Shown in pieces: positions 54,906 through 64,000 of a DNA stretch of 64,000 bases. The position numbers and the translations under genes are program-made. A model generated the notes under the pieces. That model was not told where the DNA came from, did not search any database, and saw only the letters and a list, made by a program, of their open reading frames with translations. Source of the stretch: Enterobacteriaceae bacterium 4M9 (GTDB lineage: Bacteria; Pseudomonadota; Gammaproteobacteria; Enterobacterales; Enterobacteriaceae); assembly GCA_010092695.1 (NCBI GenBank), contig JAADJJ010000001.1, positions 1-64,000 of the forward strand, given 5' to 3'. Position 1 is the first letter of the stretch. Each line of letters begins with the position of its first letter.

Positions 54906-54982
54906 TGGGGTGGCTAATGGGACTCGAACCCACGACAACTGGAATCACAATCCAGGGCTCTACCAACTGAGCTATAGCCACC
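54906..54982 (-). tRNA. hisR: tRNA-His (anticodon GTG)
   Basis: This 77-nt gene has the extra 5' G (position -1) that HisRS requires, anticodon loop ATTGTGATT and encoded CCA. It is second in the tRNA operon. Confidence 0.97.
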
Positions 54983-55044
54983 ACTGAAACACTTCACGCG
55001 ATACTACCTGTTTGTACCACCGCAGCTCTAACGCCTGAAATTAA

Positions 55045-55121
<77 letters not shown>

Positions 55122-55142
55122 GTAGCGCCGTTGCGGAGGGGG

Positions 55143-55171
55143 ATACTACGGACTTCGCGCCCTGCTGTCTA
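55143..55171 (-). promoter_or_regulatory. tRNA operon promoter
   Basis: The -35 is TAGACA (55166-55171), spacer 17 bp and -10 TAGTAT (55143-55148), followed by a C-rich discriminator (CCCCCTCCGC) typical of stringently controlled stable-RNA promoters. Confidence 0.65.
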
Positions 55172-55223
55172 GTGCTTTTTTTCACAAAATGCGCGTTTGG
55201 TTATGCTTTGCGCATTCTGCGGT

Positions 55224-56609
55224 TCAACTGCCCTGTTTTGTTGATTCTACGTGCTTTCCCAGCCCCAGAATCTTGTAGGCCACCGTCACCATGGCGAGAA
55301 ACAGAACGCCCACAATCAGCGACATACGGGTGCTGTCATTAATGCCCATCCCCACCAACACGCAGAGCAAAAACGCCATCGTCAGCCAGTTAGCCCACGG
55401 GAACATCAGCGAGCGGAACGGATGGCTGGCAATCGCTTCTTTATGCGCTTTGCGAAACCGCAGCTGACTAATCAGAATCACAAACCACGGCACCATTCCG
55501 GGTAAAACGCTGGCGCTGTAAACGTACACAAACACACTTTGCGGGTTTGGAATGATGTAGTTCAGACAGGAGCCAATCAGCAGAATCAGGATAGAAATTG
55601 CCACACCGGCCACCGGAACGCCGTTTTTCGACACTTTCCCCATAACTGCGGGCAGCTGGCGGTTCTTTGCCAGCGCGTAAAACATACGCCCACAGCTGTA
55701 CATGCCGCTGTTACATCCCGACAGCGCCGCCGTCAGTACCACAAAGTTAATGATACCCGCCGCCGTCGTAATACCAATTTTGGCAAAGGTCAGCACAAAC
55801 GGACTGCCGTTGGTACCGATATCGTTCCACGGAAAGATAGTGACAATAACAAAAATGGCACCCACGTAGAAAATAAGGATGCGCCAGAGCACCTTACCCA
55901 CCGCGCTGCGCAGCGTAACCTGCGGATTTTTGGCCTCGCCTGCGGTAATGCCAATCAGCTCCACGCCCTGATATGACGCCACCACAATACACAGCGCCGT
56001 CAGAAAGCCCTTCCAGCCGCCAGCAAAGAAGCCGCCGTGCTCCGTCAGGTTGCCAAAGCCGGTAGGAATACCGCCATTGCCCAGACCGAAGAAAATAACG
56101 CCCAGGCCGACCACAATCATCACAATGATGGTTGTGACTTTAATCATAGCAAACCAGAACTCTATCTCGCCGTACAGGCGCACTGCGGCAAGGTTCGCCA
56201 GTGCCACCAGCCCAACGGCAATCAGCGCTGGTATCCACTGGACGACATCAGGGAACCAGTACTGCACATACACGCCGATGGCGGTTATCTCCGAGATCCC
56301 CACCGCCATCCACATAAACCAGTAAGACCAGGCCGTAAGATAGCCAAAAAACGGGCTCATGTAGCGGTGTGCGTAGACGGCAAATGAGCCGGTCACTGGC
56401 TCCAGAAACAGCATTTCGCCCATAGAGCGCATGATGAAGAACACAAATAGCCCGGCCACAATGTATGCCAGCAACACCGATGGGCCAGCCCACTTGAGCG
56501 TACTGGCAGAGCCCATAAACAGGCCAACGCCAATCGTGCCGCCAAGGGCTATCAGTTCGATATGTCGAGCTTCCAGACCACGCTGAAGCTCGGGTTTATT
56601 TTTTGCCAT
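55224..56609 (-). CDS. yifK: Amino acid permease YifK (ThrP)
   Basis: This is an amino acid-polyamine-organocation family permease; the E. coli protein takes up threonine and serine with protons. The 461 residues equal the E. coli length. Seen are the family N-terminus RHIELIALGGTIGVGLFMGS (about 16-35, with the substrate-binding unwound helix), FWFAMIKV, GVELIGITAGEAKNP (about 218) and twelve hydrophobic segments. E. coli and Salmonella yifK are GcvB and Lrp targets; that was not tested here. It lies between wecG and the tRNA operon. Confidence 0.95.
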   Translation of the reverse strand: MAKNKPELQRGLEARHIELIALGGTIGVGLFMGSASTLKWAGPSVLLAYIVAGLFVFFIMRSMGEMLFLEPVTGSFAVYAHRYMSPFFGYLTAWSYWFMWMAVGISEITAIGVYVQYWFPDVVQWIPALIAVGLVALANLAAVRLYGEIEFWFAMIKVTTIIVMIVVGLGVIFFGLGNGGIPTGFGNLTEHGGFFAGGWKGFLTALCIVVASYQGVELIGITAGEAKNPQVTLRSAVGKVLWRILIFYVGAIFVIVTIFPWNDIGTNGSPFVLTFAKIGITTAAGIINFVVLTAALSGCNSGMYSCGRMFYALAKNRQLPAVMGKVSKNGVPVAGVAISILILLIGSCLNYIIPNPQSVFVYVYSASVLPGMVPWFVILISQLRFRKAHKEAIASHPFRSLMFPWANWLTMAFLLCVLVGMGINDSTRMSLIVGVLFLAMVTVAYKILGLGKHVESTKQGS

Positions 56610-56819
56610 AATCCCTCTTAATCTTTTCGCAAAGCCGTTCCGGTTTCACCGGTTATTATTGTGGCCAGAGTTGCAACCCAGGCGTGCACAGCAGCGCCAG
56701 GCGGCAGCAATGGTTTCGTATTTTGCTATAAATAGCAAATCAGACGCCCGGAAACCCAGCCGTCTGAAGCAGAAATAACAAATATCAGAGAAGAAGGCGA
56801 CAACACGCCGCCCTGTAGA

Positions 56820-57560
56820 CTAGAGGTGCCCGGTATAGTGCCAGGCAAGGTAGCGCAACAGCCGTAGCTGGCGCGTAATGCGGCTCGGCTGCGTTAACAA
56901 CCGGTACAACCATTCCAGACCGAGATTTTGCCAGCCTTTTGGTGCGCGCTTCACGTGGCCGGTAAAGACATCATACGTCCCGCCAACGCCCATATACAGG
57001 GCATGCGGATGGACACGACGGCAGTCACGCATCAGGATTTCCTGGCGCGGCGACCCCATCGCAACGGTAACCAGCTGCGCGCCGCTGTCGCGGATGCGCT
57101 CGAACAACGCCTCACGCGCCTGCGCGTTAAAATAACCGTCCTGGCTGCCGACAATGTTCACATTCCATTGCGCGCGCAGCTTCTGCTCGGTTTGTGCCAG
57201 CACCTCCGGGCGCCCGCCCACCAGAAACACCGGTGTACCGTTGCGCCCGGCACGCTCCATCAGGGCTTCCCACAAGTCCGCACCCGCCACACGGGACACC
57301 TGCGCCTGCGGATATTTTTTGCGAATTGAGCGCACCACACTGATGCCGTCTGCGTATTTGAACTCCGAAGCCGCAATCAGCTCACGCACCTGGGCGTCGT
57401 TTTCTGCCGCTAACACTTTTTCAGCGTTAATCGCCACCAGCGTGCCTTGCTTCATCACGCCGCCCGCGCTCAGATAATCCAGCGCATGATTCATATCGCG
57501 CCAGCCCAGCAGGTTCAGGCCACGAATGGTATATACCGGCGCATCAGTCCCGTTATTCAT
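56820..57560 (-). CDS. wecG: UDP-ManNAcA transferase WecG
   Basis: WecG adds N-acetylmannosaminuronic acid to GlcNAc-pyrophosphoryl-undecaprenol, forming lipid II of enterobacterial common antigen (ECA). The 246 residues equal the E. coli length. WecG/TagA/CpsF family (GT26) motifs include INAEKVLAAEND (about 44), FKYADGISVVRS (about 68, with the catalytic-type Asp), FLVGGRPEVL and VAMGSPRQEI (about 168). It overlaps the wzyE stop by 8 bp and ends the ECA cluster. Confidence 0.96.
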   Translation of the reverse strand: MNNGTDAPVYTIRGLNLLGWRDMNHALDYLSAGGVMKQGTLVAINAEKVLAAENDAQVRELIAASEFKYADGISVVRSIRKKYPQAQVSRVAGADLWEALMERAGRNGTPVFLVGGRPEVLAQTEQKLRAQWNVNIVGSQDGYFNAQAREALFERIRDSGAQLVTVAMGSPRQEILMRDCRRVHPHALYMGVGGTYDVFTGHVKRAPKGWQNLGLEWLYRLLTQPSRITRQLRLLRYLAWHYTGHL

Positions 57561-58929
57561 AGGTCTTCTTGTCAGTTACAGAGGTCAGTGATGAATTCTC
57601 GCCGCCCGCGCGCAGCCGGGGATGAATCAGCCCGGCGCTATCCAGCAGCCAGAAAATGAGCTTTGCCAGCAGCAGGCAAAGACCAAAGACAAGCAGGAAA
57701 AACACCACGCGGGAGACAAACGAGTCCAGCCCTTCGCGCGCCAGCACTATCATGTTGAAAATGGCGCCAAAGCAGAAGCTGTGCAGAATAGCCGCGTTGT
57801 AACGATTGGTCTCACGGTTGCCGCGCTCAAACAGCCAGTCGAACCATTTGATAATCAGCCCGACGGCTATGGCGCCTGGCACAATAAACCATACGCCGCC
57901 CATCACCAGCAATGAGCCGATAAGCGTGGGAGAAATAGCCAGGCCAGAGTGGTTGTTCAGCACTTCCCAGGTAAAGTAGTTGGCGCTGTTCAGCACTGCC
58001 GCCGGACGGTCCGGCCACAGCCAGGAAGGAATAAAGACATAGAAGTCGCGCACAATCGGCGCTAAACCCTGGAAGTCGATTTTGTCGTAATTCTGAATCA
58101 GCAACGCCAGATTTTCCCACGGTGAGAAGGTATCGCGGGTCAGGTATAAAAAGGTGTAAAACGCTTCATCGCCGCTGACATTCAGGCCATAACGCTTGAG
58201 TGCCAGCCAGAACATCCCCACCACGCCAAACGCCCCGGCGGCCGCCAGCATCCACAGCGTTATCCAGCCGCGGATGATGCCGATAAACAAGAAGATGGCG
58301 AAAGCAATGATAATGTTGGCGCGCGTGCCGCCAACGATAGCGTAGGTCAGCAGGCCAAACCCAACGGTGCTCGCCAGAAAGAACAGCCAGCTTATTTTGC
58401 TCTGCCGCAGGAAATACACCACCAGCATTGCCGGAATAAAGAAGTAAAAGAAGCGCTTGAGCGCAACGCCGCTTACCTGGCTTGAGAAAATCTGGCTGTA
58501 CGATTGCAGCTTAAACAGCAAAAAACCGTTGTGCAGGAAGAACACACCGACGCTCACCAGCGCCACTGCCAGCAAAATCATCCAGGTCAGGTTTGTTTCA
58601 ACCCGGTTCATGCTGAACAGCCGCCGTACCGGTGTCGATTGCGCCGGGCGCAGCCGGGTTTTATACGCGGTGTAATACACGGCGTAAAAACCACTCGCCG
58701 AGAGCAGCGCCTGTTGCAGAATATCGGCGGACACCACGCCGACGTGAAAACGAAACACCAGCGTTGCAGTAAACGGGAAGCCGAAGTAGAACGTCAGCAG
58801 GAACAGCAGTGAAAAGAAGACGTTGAAATTAAAGCGCACGCGGCGAAACTCACGCCAGGTGAGCGTGCCGATAAACAGCACCGACAATAGCCAGATAACA
58901 AAAAGCCCGCCGAACTCCGGTAAACTCAT
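57553..58929 (-). CDS. wzyE: ECA polymerase WzyE
   Basis: WzyE polymerises ECA trisaccharide repeats in the periplasm. The 458-residue protein (450 in E. coli) is hydrophobic, with about eleven membrane helices and a large periplasmic loop around 260-340 (YDKIDFQGLAPIVRDFYVFIPSWLWPDRP). The C-terminal tail is polar. The start overlaps the wecF stop by 4 bp. Confidence 0.93.
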   Translation of the reverse strand: MSLPEFGGLFVIWLLSVLFIGTLTWREFRRVRFNFNVFFSLLFLLTFYFGFPFTATLVFRFHVGVVSADILQQALLSASGFYAVYYTAYKTRLRPAQSTPVRRLFSMNRVETNLTWMILLAVALVSVGVFFLHNGFLLFKLQSYSQIFSSQVSGVALKRFFYFFIPAMLVVYFLRQSKISWLFFLASTVGFGLLTYAIVGGTRANIIIAFAIFLFIGIIRGWITLWMLAAAGAFGVVGMFWLALKRYGLNVSGDEAFYTFLYLTRDTFSPWENLALLIQNYDKIDFQGLAPIVRDFYVFIPSWLWPDRPAAVLNSANYFTWEVLNNHSGLAISPTLIGSLLVMGGVWFIVPGAIAVGLIIKWFDWLFERGNRETNRYNAAILHSFCFGAIFNMIVLAREGLDSFVSRVVFFLLVFGLCLLLAKLIFWLLDSAGLIHPRLRAGGENSSLTSVTDKKTYE

Positions 58930-60002
58930 GCCGACTCTCCCGACGCCACGCGCAGCGCGTTGTGCCAGCCCGCAATGTAATTCGGGCTAAAGAAGGCGAT
59001 GCGGCTTTTGTCCACACTTTGTAGCTGGCGCTGCGCTTCACGCACTACCGCCTCATTGAGCGCATCGGCGCTAAACAATACTGGCAGTTGCTGCTCGACC
59101 ATATCCAGCCAGAAGGGATTTTCGCGGTTCAGCACGCAGGGTACGCCCGCCTGAATCAGCAGGCATAACGTACCGATGCCCTGCTGGCGGGCAAAGATAA
59201 AGTAGCCGAGGTCACAGCTACGCAGCAACGCGAGATAGTCATCAAAAGGCAGGTTTTCATGTAATACGGACAGGTTGTCGCCACTGAAAAGTGCCTTTCC
59301 TGCCGCTTCAACCTCTGCAATGTACGCCTCGTTGCCGCCTGGATAGCCCATTGGCACAATAACGCGCACGCTGTCGCCAAACTGGCGGTGGATGTTCTTG
59401 AGTGCATCCACATGCAGATTGCTGCGATCGCCCGAGTTGCCCACCAGAATGGTCAGCTGCGGGTGATTTTCACGCACACTGGCCATGTTGTTGAGTGCGG
59501 GATCCATGCGCGTTGGGAAGTAAAGCAGCTCGGTTGCCACTTTCTGATAGTGCGTCATGAAATAGAGCAGGTCACCACGGGTGCCAAATACGCGCCCCAC
59601 GCGCTTTTGCGCCTGGCGGCGTAACAGATAGAACAGGCGAAATTTAAGGCGCGTAGAGGCCTCATACAGGTCAGCGCCCCAGATATGCCAGTTCACCTGC
59701 GCAGGCTTCAGGCCGCCGGTCAGCAGCGCCAGCCACAGCGCGGCGTTAAACTGGCCGTGAAAAAAGAACCGCTGCTGCCGGTCGGCTTTGGCCTGTGCCA
59801 CAACGGCTTTTGCCAGCGATGTTTTGCTATCAAAAAGCGTGATATCCAGCTGCGGGTAAGCACTCACCAACTTAGCATCCTGGCTCACCACCATAAACGT
59901 TTTGCCCTGCGCGGGCGCGTTAAGCGTCTGTGCAAAGAACTCAAGAACGGTGCGGTTATGGTGCGGGATGTCGGATCCCAGAACGTGAATCAGTGTTGTC
60001 AT
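58926..60002 (-). CDS. wecF: TDP-Fuc4NAc transferase WecF
   Basis: WecF (GT56) transfers 4-acetamido-4,6-dideoxygalactose from its dTDP donor to ECA lipid II, completing lipid III. The 358 residues (359 in E. coli) include the family start LIHVLGSDIPHHN, NWHIWGADLYE (about 104-114) and VGNSGDRSNLHVDAL (about 188-202). It overlaps wzxE by 4 bp. Its donor requires dTDP-glucose made by RmlA/RmlB, whose cluster copies (rffH, rffG) are absent here. Confidence 0.95.
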   Translation of the reverse strand: MTTLIHVLGSDIPHHNRTVLEFFAQTLNAPAQGKTFMVVSQDAKLVSAYPQLDITLFDSKTSLAKAVVAQAKADRQQRFFFHGQFNAALWLALLTGGLKPAQVNWHIWGADLYEASTRLKFRLFYLLRRQAQKRVGRVFGTRGDLLYFMTHYQKVATELLYFPTRMDPALNNMASVRENHPQLTILVGNSGDRSNLHVDALKNIHRQFGDSVRVIVPMGYPGGNEAYIAEVEAAGKALFSGDNLSVLHENLPFDDYLALLRSCDLGYFIFARQQGIGTLCLLIQAGVPCVLNRENPFWLDMVEQQLPVLFSADALNEAVVREAQRQLQSVDKSRIAFFSPNYIAGWHNALRVASGESA

Positions 60003-61249
60003 ACTCGTTTACGCCAGATAAGGAATGCGCAGACGCACAGGGAGAACCAAACGATATACGTCGCCATATAGGCCTGTGTCGCCCCCAGCGCGCCATGTGC
60101 CGGGATAAGCCAGCGAGAAAAGCCGGTCAGCAGCGCAAACTGGCTGATTTCCGCCACGATATACAGCCGCAGCGAGGCTTTCGCAATAATCAGATAGCCA
60201 AAAACATAGGCGCCAACCTTAAGCACATCGCCCGTCAATTGCCAGGCAAACAGGTCACGCATGGAGGTGAATTTGTCTGAAAATAACAACCAGATGGCAA
60301 AATCACGCAGCAGCCAGACAGCCAGACTCGCCAGCGCCACCGCGGGCAGTACAAAACGCAGCGCCCGAGCGATTTCACGGCCAATTTCTACTTTGCCGCT
60401 CAGGCGCGACAGCGTCGGCAACAAATAAACGCTGAATGACGCGGTGATAAATTGCAGGTAAGCATCAGAAATGCTGCTCACGCCTTGCCAGATGCCGACC
60501 TCGCTCCAGCCGTAGTGCCCGGCAAGCAGGTTACGCATCATCACATAGGCGACCGGCATGGTGATGGAGGTCATCAGCGCCATCAGCGTGAATTTACCGA
60601 GGCTGCTGGCAATGGCCTTGTCCCAGACGGGCTTGAGCCAGCCCAGTGGCAGATGGGCGCGACGTTTTAGCATCAGCACTGCGGGAATAACCGCCAGCGC
60701 AGGCAGCAGTGCCGCACCGAGCAGCGCGCCCTGGTAACCGCCAACGCGCCAGCAGACGATATAAGCCAGCACGCCCATCAGGCTACCGGCAATAATCGCC
60801 AGCGCGTTACCTGCGGCATCACGAAAGCCTTTCATGATGGCAAGCGACAGGTTGGCCCAGGCAATGCCCATCTGCACCAGCGCGATTAACCGAACCAGCC
60901 CCTGGTAGTCAGCGTGGCCGAACAGGCCCAGGCTGATGGGACGTGCCGCCAGCAAAAACACCAGCGCCAGCAGGGTCGAGAAACCGAGCACCATCGCTGA
61001 CGACGTGCCAATAACCTGACGCAGCTGCTGTGGCTCATCGCGATATTGCGCGACATATTTAGTCACGCCGTTAAAAATACCGGCTCCCGCCAGCACCCCA
61101 AGCACGGTGATAAGCTGGCGAAAGTTACCCGCCAGCCCCACGCCATCAGGCCCGTAGGACACCGCCAGCAGTTTGACCACCAGCAGGCCAGCAACAATTT
61201 TTGCCAGCGTAGACGCCGCCGTCCACACCGAAGCCCGCGCCAGCGACAT
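59999..61249 (-). CDS. wzxE: ECA lipid III flippase WzxE
   Basis: WzxE moves undecaprenyl-linked ECA trisaccharide across the inner membrane. The 416 residues equal the E. coli length, with twelve predicted helices of the polysaccharide flippase (MOP) fold. Conserved stretches include NFRQLITVLGVLAGAGIFNGVTKYVAQY (split around 42-69) and WQGVSSISDAYLQFI. The ATG overlaps the wecE stop by one base (TGATG). Confidence 0.95.
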   Translation of the reverse strand: MSLARASVWTAASTLAKIVAGLLVVKLLAVSYGPDGVGLAGNFRQLITVLGVLAGAGIFNGVTKYVAQYRDEPQQLRQVIGTSSAMVLGFSTLLALVFLLAARPISLGLFGHADYQGLVRLIALVQMGIAWANLSLAIMKGFRDAAGNALAIIAGSLMGVLAYIVCWRVGGYQGALLGAALLPALAVIPAVLMLKRRAHLPLGWLKPVWDKAIASSLGKFTLMALMTSITMPVAYVMMRNLLAGHYGWSEVGIWQGVSSISDAYLQFITASFSVYLLPTLSRLSGKVEIGREIARALRFVLPAVALASLAVWLLRDFAIWLLFSDKFTSMRDLFAWQLTGDVLKVGAYVFGYLIIAKASLRLYIVAEISQFALLTGFSRWLIPAHGALGATQAYMATYIVWFSLCVCAFLIWRKRV

Positions 61250-62379
61250 CAGGCGAAGTAGCTCAGTAGCGAATTAATCACGGTGCGTTGGTCCGCCGGG
61301 GCAAGGTTGTAGAAGAGCGGCAGGCGCAGCAGGCGCTCACTTTCCACAGTGGTGAAGCGGTCTTCGCCGTGAAATTCGCCAAACTGCTGGCCCGCCGGGC
61401 TGCTGTGCAGCGGAATGTAGTGGAATACCGCGAGAATGTCGGCATCTTTAAGCCAGTCAATCAGTGCGCTGCGATCGTCGGCGTCGCGCAACTTGATGTA
61501 AAACATGTGTGCGTTGTGAACGCAGCCGCCGGATTGCACCGGCAGTTCAATGCGCTTTTTCTGCGCCAGCGGCAGCAGTGCATGGTAATAGTTCTGCCAC
61601 AGCACCAGCCGTTGCTGGTTGATGCGCTCTGCCGCCTCAAGCTGCCCCCACAGGTAGGCAGCCTGTAAATCGGCCATCAGGTAGCTGGAACCGATATCGC
61701 GCCAGGTGTATTTATCAACCTGGCCGCGAAAGAACTGGCTGCGGTTGGTGCCTTTTTCACGAATGATTTCCGCACGCTCAATCAGTGCCGGATCGTTTAT
61801 CAGCGTCGCGCCGCCTTCACCGCCTGCGGTGTAGTTTTTAGTTTCGTGAAAGCTAAAGCAGCCAATGTGGCCGATAGCGCCTAACGCCTGGCCTTTGTAG
61901 GTTGACATCACACCCTGCGCCGCATCTTCAATCACCCACAGCTTATGCTGCTTCGCAATGCGCATGATGGTATCCATTTCACAGGCAACGCCCGCGTAAT
62001 GCACCGGCACAATGGCGCGGGTTTTATCCGTAATGGCCGCCTCGATTTTGCTTTCGTCGATGTTCATGGTGTCCGGGCGTACATCAACAAAGACAATACG
62101 CGCACCGCGCAGCACGAAGGCGTTGGCCGTGGAAACAAAGGTGTAGCTCGGCATGATAACTTCATCGCCGGGCTGAATATCAATCAACAGCGCCGCCATC
62201 TCCAGCGAGGCCGTGCAGGATGGCGTCAGCAGCACTTTACGGCTGCCAAAACGCTGCTCCATCCACTGCTGGCAGCGGTGGGTAAAACCGCCATCACCGC
62301 ACAGTTTGCCACTCTCCATCGCAGAGCGCATATAGTCGATTTCACTGCCAACCACTGGCGGAGCGTTAAAAGGAATCAT
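61249..62379 (-). CDS. wecE: dTDP-4-amino-4,6-dideoxygalactose transaminase WecE
   Basis: WecE is a PLP-dependent sugar aminotransferase that makes dTDP-Fuc4N for ECA. ATG 62379 aligns with E. coli and gives 376 residues, the same length; the longer frame to 62505 lies in wecD. The PLP lysine is in FHETKNYTAGGEGG (about 181); TPSCTASLEMAALL (about 54) and EDAAQGVMSTYKG (Asp, about 153) complete the site. It begins 4 bp after the wecD stop. Confidence 0.96.
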   Translation of the reverse strand: MIPFNAPPVVGSEIDYMRSAMESGKLCGDGGFTHRCQQWMEQRFGSRKVLLTPSCTASLEMAALLIDIQPGDEVIMPSYTFVSTANAFVLRGARIVFVDVRPDTMNIDESKIEAAITDKTRAIVPVHYAGVACEMDTIMRIAKQHKLWVIEDAAQGVMSTYKGQALGAIGHIGCFSFHETKNYTAGGEGGATLINDPALIERAEIIREKGTNRSQFFRGQVDKYTWRDIGSSYLMADLQAAYLWGQLEAAERINQQRLVLWQNYYHALLPLAQKKRIELPVQSGGCVHNAHMFYIKLRDADDRSALIDWLKDADILAVFHYIPLHSSPAGQQFGEFHGEDRFTTVESERLLRLPLFYNLAPADQRTVINSLLSYFA

Positions 62380-62383
62380 GTTC

Positions 62384-63079
62384 TCACCTGTATAACCAGT
62401 AAGCGGAGCGCTCAATCGTCGCACCGCTTGCAATATATCGGCGCAGCGCTGCCCGGTTGCTGACCTGGGTTGCCACCCACAGCCGGGAAAGCCCGCGTGT
62501 TTCACACCAGTGCCGCGCTGCCTGCATCAACAGCGCGCCCGCGCCACGCCCGGCCAGCAGACCGATGCGCCCTTCTTGTTCGTTAAGCTGGCGCAGCGTG
62601 ACAAAACCTGCGCATGCCGTGCCGTCGCGCAATACCAGACACTGGTGGTCAAAGCTGCCGCGCACCGCGTTTTCCACCCACTGGGCGTAGAAGCGCTCAC
62701 TTTCACCGGCGCGATACCACGGCGCACGAAAACGACTCTGGCTGAATACGCCGGCCGCAGCCCGCAGTGTGGGGATATCGGCAATGTCGGCCACATTCAG
62801 TCCAGGACTGGCGTTATTGGTGCCAACGTCCAGACTTAATTCCACTTCACCTTCTACCAGCCGAAAGCCCAACGCCTGTAAGCCATCGAGCAGCACGGTG
62901 TCTTGTGCCGCAATCTTTGCCTGCACGCGTTCAAAGGGCTGCAATTGCGCCATAGCCAACGGCGGCGCTGAATCAGAAAAACGGACAATCCCGCTCGTCA
63001 GCCCGAAGAATTCACTCTCCCAGGCAAGCGGTTCAACGCTTGCCTGGATAACGGTTAACGCAGAGCGACTCAACGCCAC
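62384..63079 (-). CDS. wecD: dTDP-Fuc4N acetyltransferase WecD
   Basis: WecD is a GNAT-fold enzyme that acetylates dTDP-Fuc4N with acetyl-CoA. The 231 residues (224 in E. coli) keep QSRFRAPWY, ENAVRGSFDHQCLVLR and the acetyl-CoA loop RIGLLAGRGAGALL (about 178-191). The first 14 residues do not match E. coli. The frame opens at GTG 63079 inside the end of wecC; TTG 63073, overlapping the wecC stop and 7 nt after GGAG, is an equally good start. In E. coli rffG and rffH separate wecC from wecD; here nothing does. Confidence 0.93.
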   Translation of the reverse strand: MALSRSALTVIQASVEPLAWESEFFGLTSGIVRFSDSAPPLAMAQLQPFERVQAKIAAQDTVLLDGLQALGFRLVEGEVELSLDVGTNNASPGLNVADIADIPTLRAAAGVFSQSRFRAPWYRAGESERFYAQWVENAVRGSFDHQCLVLRDGTACAGFVTLRQLNEQEGRIGLLAGRGAGALLMQAARHWCETRGLSRLWVATQVSNRAALRRYIASGATIERSAYWLYR

Positions 63080-64000
63080 ACTCCGCGCGTATCGACAATA
63101 TACTGCTGCGCCACCTGCGCACCGTCGATGGCCTTAAACTGGCGATGATCCACCAGCAGCACCAGCACGTCCGCACGCGCCAGCGCATCCTGCGTGGTAG
63201 CAAGCTCGCAGCGACCCTGAAGTTTTTTCGGCAGTGTATGAATATTCGGCTCGACCGCCAGCAGCTCACCTCGGTGCCAGTCGGCAAGCTCGCTGACAAT
63301 AGCCATTGCCGGGCTTTCGCGCAGATCGTCAATATCTGACTTAAACGCCAGGCCGAAGCAGGCGATGGTGAGCTCATTGGCGCGCTTGCCGCTTTCGGCC
63401 AGGCCGTCGGCCACGGCGGCCTTCACCTGGTCAATCACCCAGTACGGTTTACCGTCGTTCACCTCGCGTGCGGTACGAATCAGTCGCGCCTGCTGCGGGT
63501 TCTGGGCCACGATAAACCACGGATCGACCGCGATACAGTGACCGCCAACCCCCGGCCCTGGCTGTAAAATGTTGACGCGCGGGTGGCGATTAGCCAGGCG
63601 AATCAGTTCCCAGACGTTAATCCCCTGATCGGCACAGATAAGCGACAATTCGTTGGCAAAGGCGATGTTGACGTCGCGAAAGCTGTTTTCAGTCAGCTTG
63701 CACATCTCCGCCGTGCGGGCGTTGGTGACCACGCATTCGCCCTTGAGGAAAATATTGTAAAGCGCACTGGCACGTGCGGAACACGCGGGCGTCATCCCGC
63801 CAATCACACGGTCGTTTTGAATCAGTTCCACCATCACTTTGCCCGGTAGCACGCGCTCCGGGCAGTAGGCGATGTTAACATCTGCCGCTTCACCCACCTG
63901 CTGCGGGAAACTCAGATCGCCACGCAGCTGCGCCAGCCATTCGGCGATTTGCTCAGTGGCACCTACCGGCGAAGTGGACTCCAGAATCACCAGCGCACCT
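63070..64000 (-). CDS. wecC: UDP-ManNAc dehydrogenase WecC (5' part outside the window)
   Basis: WecC oxidises UDP-N-acetylmannosamine twice to the uronic acid used by WecG. The visible 309 codons cover roughly the last three quarters of the usual 420. Seen are ILESTSPVG, KLTENSFRDVNIAFANEL (catalytic Lys and Asn), the active-site Cys in GVGGHCIAVDPWF and the C-terminal FGLAFKSDIDDLRESPA. The end (DTRGVWR) matches E. coli, so the 3' end is complete. The start lies beyond position 64000. Confidence 0.96.
   Translation of the reverse strand, partial: GALVILESTSPVGATEQIAEWLAQLRGDLSFPQQVGEAADVNIAYCPERVLPGKVMVELIQNDRVIGGMTPACSARASALYNIFLKGECVVTNARTAEMCKLTENSFRDVNIAFANELSLICADQGINVWELIRLANRHPRVNILQPGPGVGGHCIAVDPWFIVAQNPQQARLIRTAREVNDGKPYWVIDQVKAAVADGLAESGKRANELTIACFGLAFKSDIDDLRESPAMAIVSELADWHRGELLAVEPNIHTLPKKLQGRCELATTQDALARADVLVLLVDHRQFKAIDGAQVAQQYIVDTRGVWR

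Overview
The window is a chromosomal segment from a member of the Enterobacteriaceae. Gene order follows the E. coli rrnA-hemG-fadBA-tat-ubi-metE-recQ-uvrD-cyaA-hemCDXY-wec neighbourhood almost gene for gene, and many proteins match the E. coli length to the residue. ERIC repeats and the GlmZ small RNA also point to an enterobacterium. Several differences from K-12 (no rffGH inside the wec cluster, no aslAB beside glmZ, an extra gene between udp and rmuC) suggest a relative such as Enterobacter, Kosakonia or Cronobacter. The genus cannot be fixed from this sequence alone.

Layout. Positions 1-5.5 kb hold a complete rRNA operon on the minus strand: P1 and P2 promoters, 16S, tRNA-Ile, tRNA-Ala, 23S, 5S. 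Then come hemG, trkH, yigZ and pepQ (minus), fadBA (plus, behind a FadR operator), fre and ubiD (minus), rfaH (plus), and a long minus-strand run made of ubiE-ubiJ-ubiB (ubiquinone) and tatABCD (protein export). rmuC follows. Next to it is an extra gene for a TPR plus glycosyltransferase-like protein, then udp with its CRP/CytR control region, ysgA, and the divergent metE/metR pair, whose control region carries an ERIC element. From 30 to 40 kb there are membrane and lipid genes (yigM, yigL, pldB, rhtB, a frameshifted rhtC, recQ, pldA, yigI, rarD, corA). The rarD-corA gap of 0.7 kb holds an octanucleotide tandem repeat and an array of hairpins.

From 40.7 to 46.3 kb is the lptM-dapF-yigA-xerC-yigB-uvrD unit, with a LexA-controlled internal promoter for uvrD. 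It is followed by cyaY/cyaA and the hemCDXY haem operon. Downstream of hemY lie two tandem ERIC elements and the glmZ small RNA gene, which has a sigma-54 promoter and three upstream GlrR-type palindromes. The argX-hisR-leuT-proM tRNA operon, yifK, and the 3' part of the enterobacterial common antigen cluster (wecG, wzyE, wecF, wzxE, wecE, wecD, 5'-truncated wecC) fill the rest.

Most of the window is core genome. The observations most worth a second look are the TPR-glycosyltransferase gene, the direct wecC-wecD junction, the rhtC frameshift, the rarD-corA repeat and hairpin region, the ERIC lying inside the inferred metE leader, and the sigma-54/GlrR control of glmZ.
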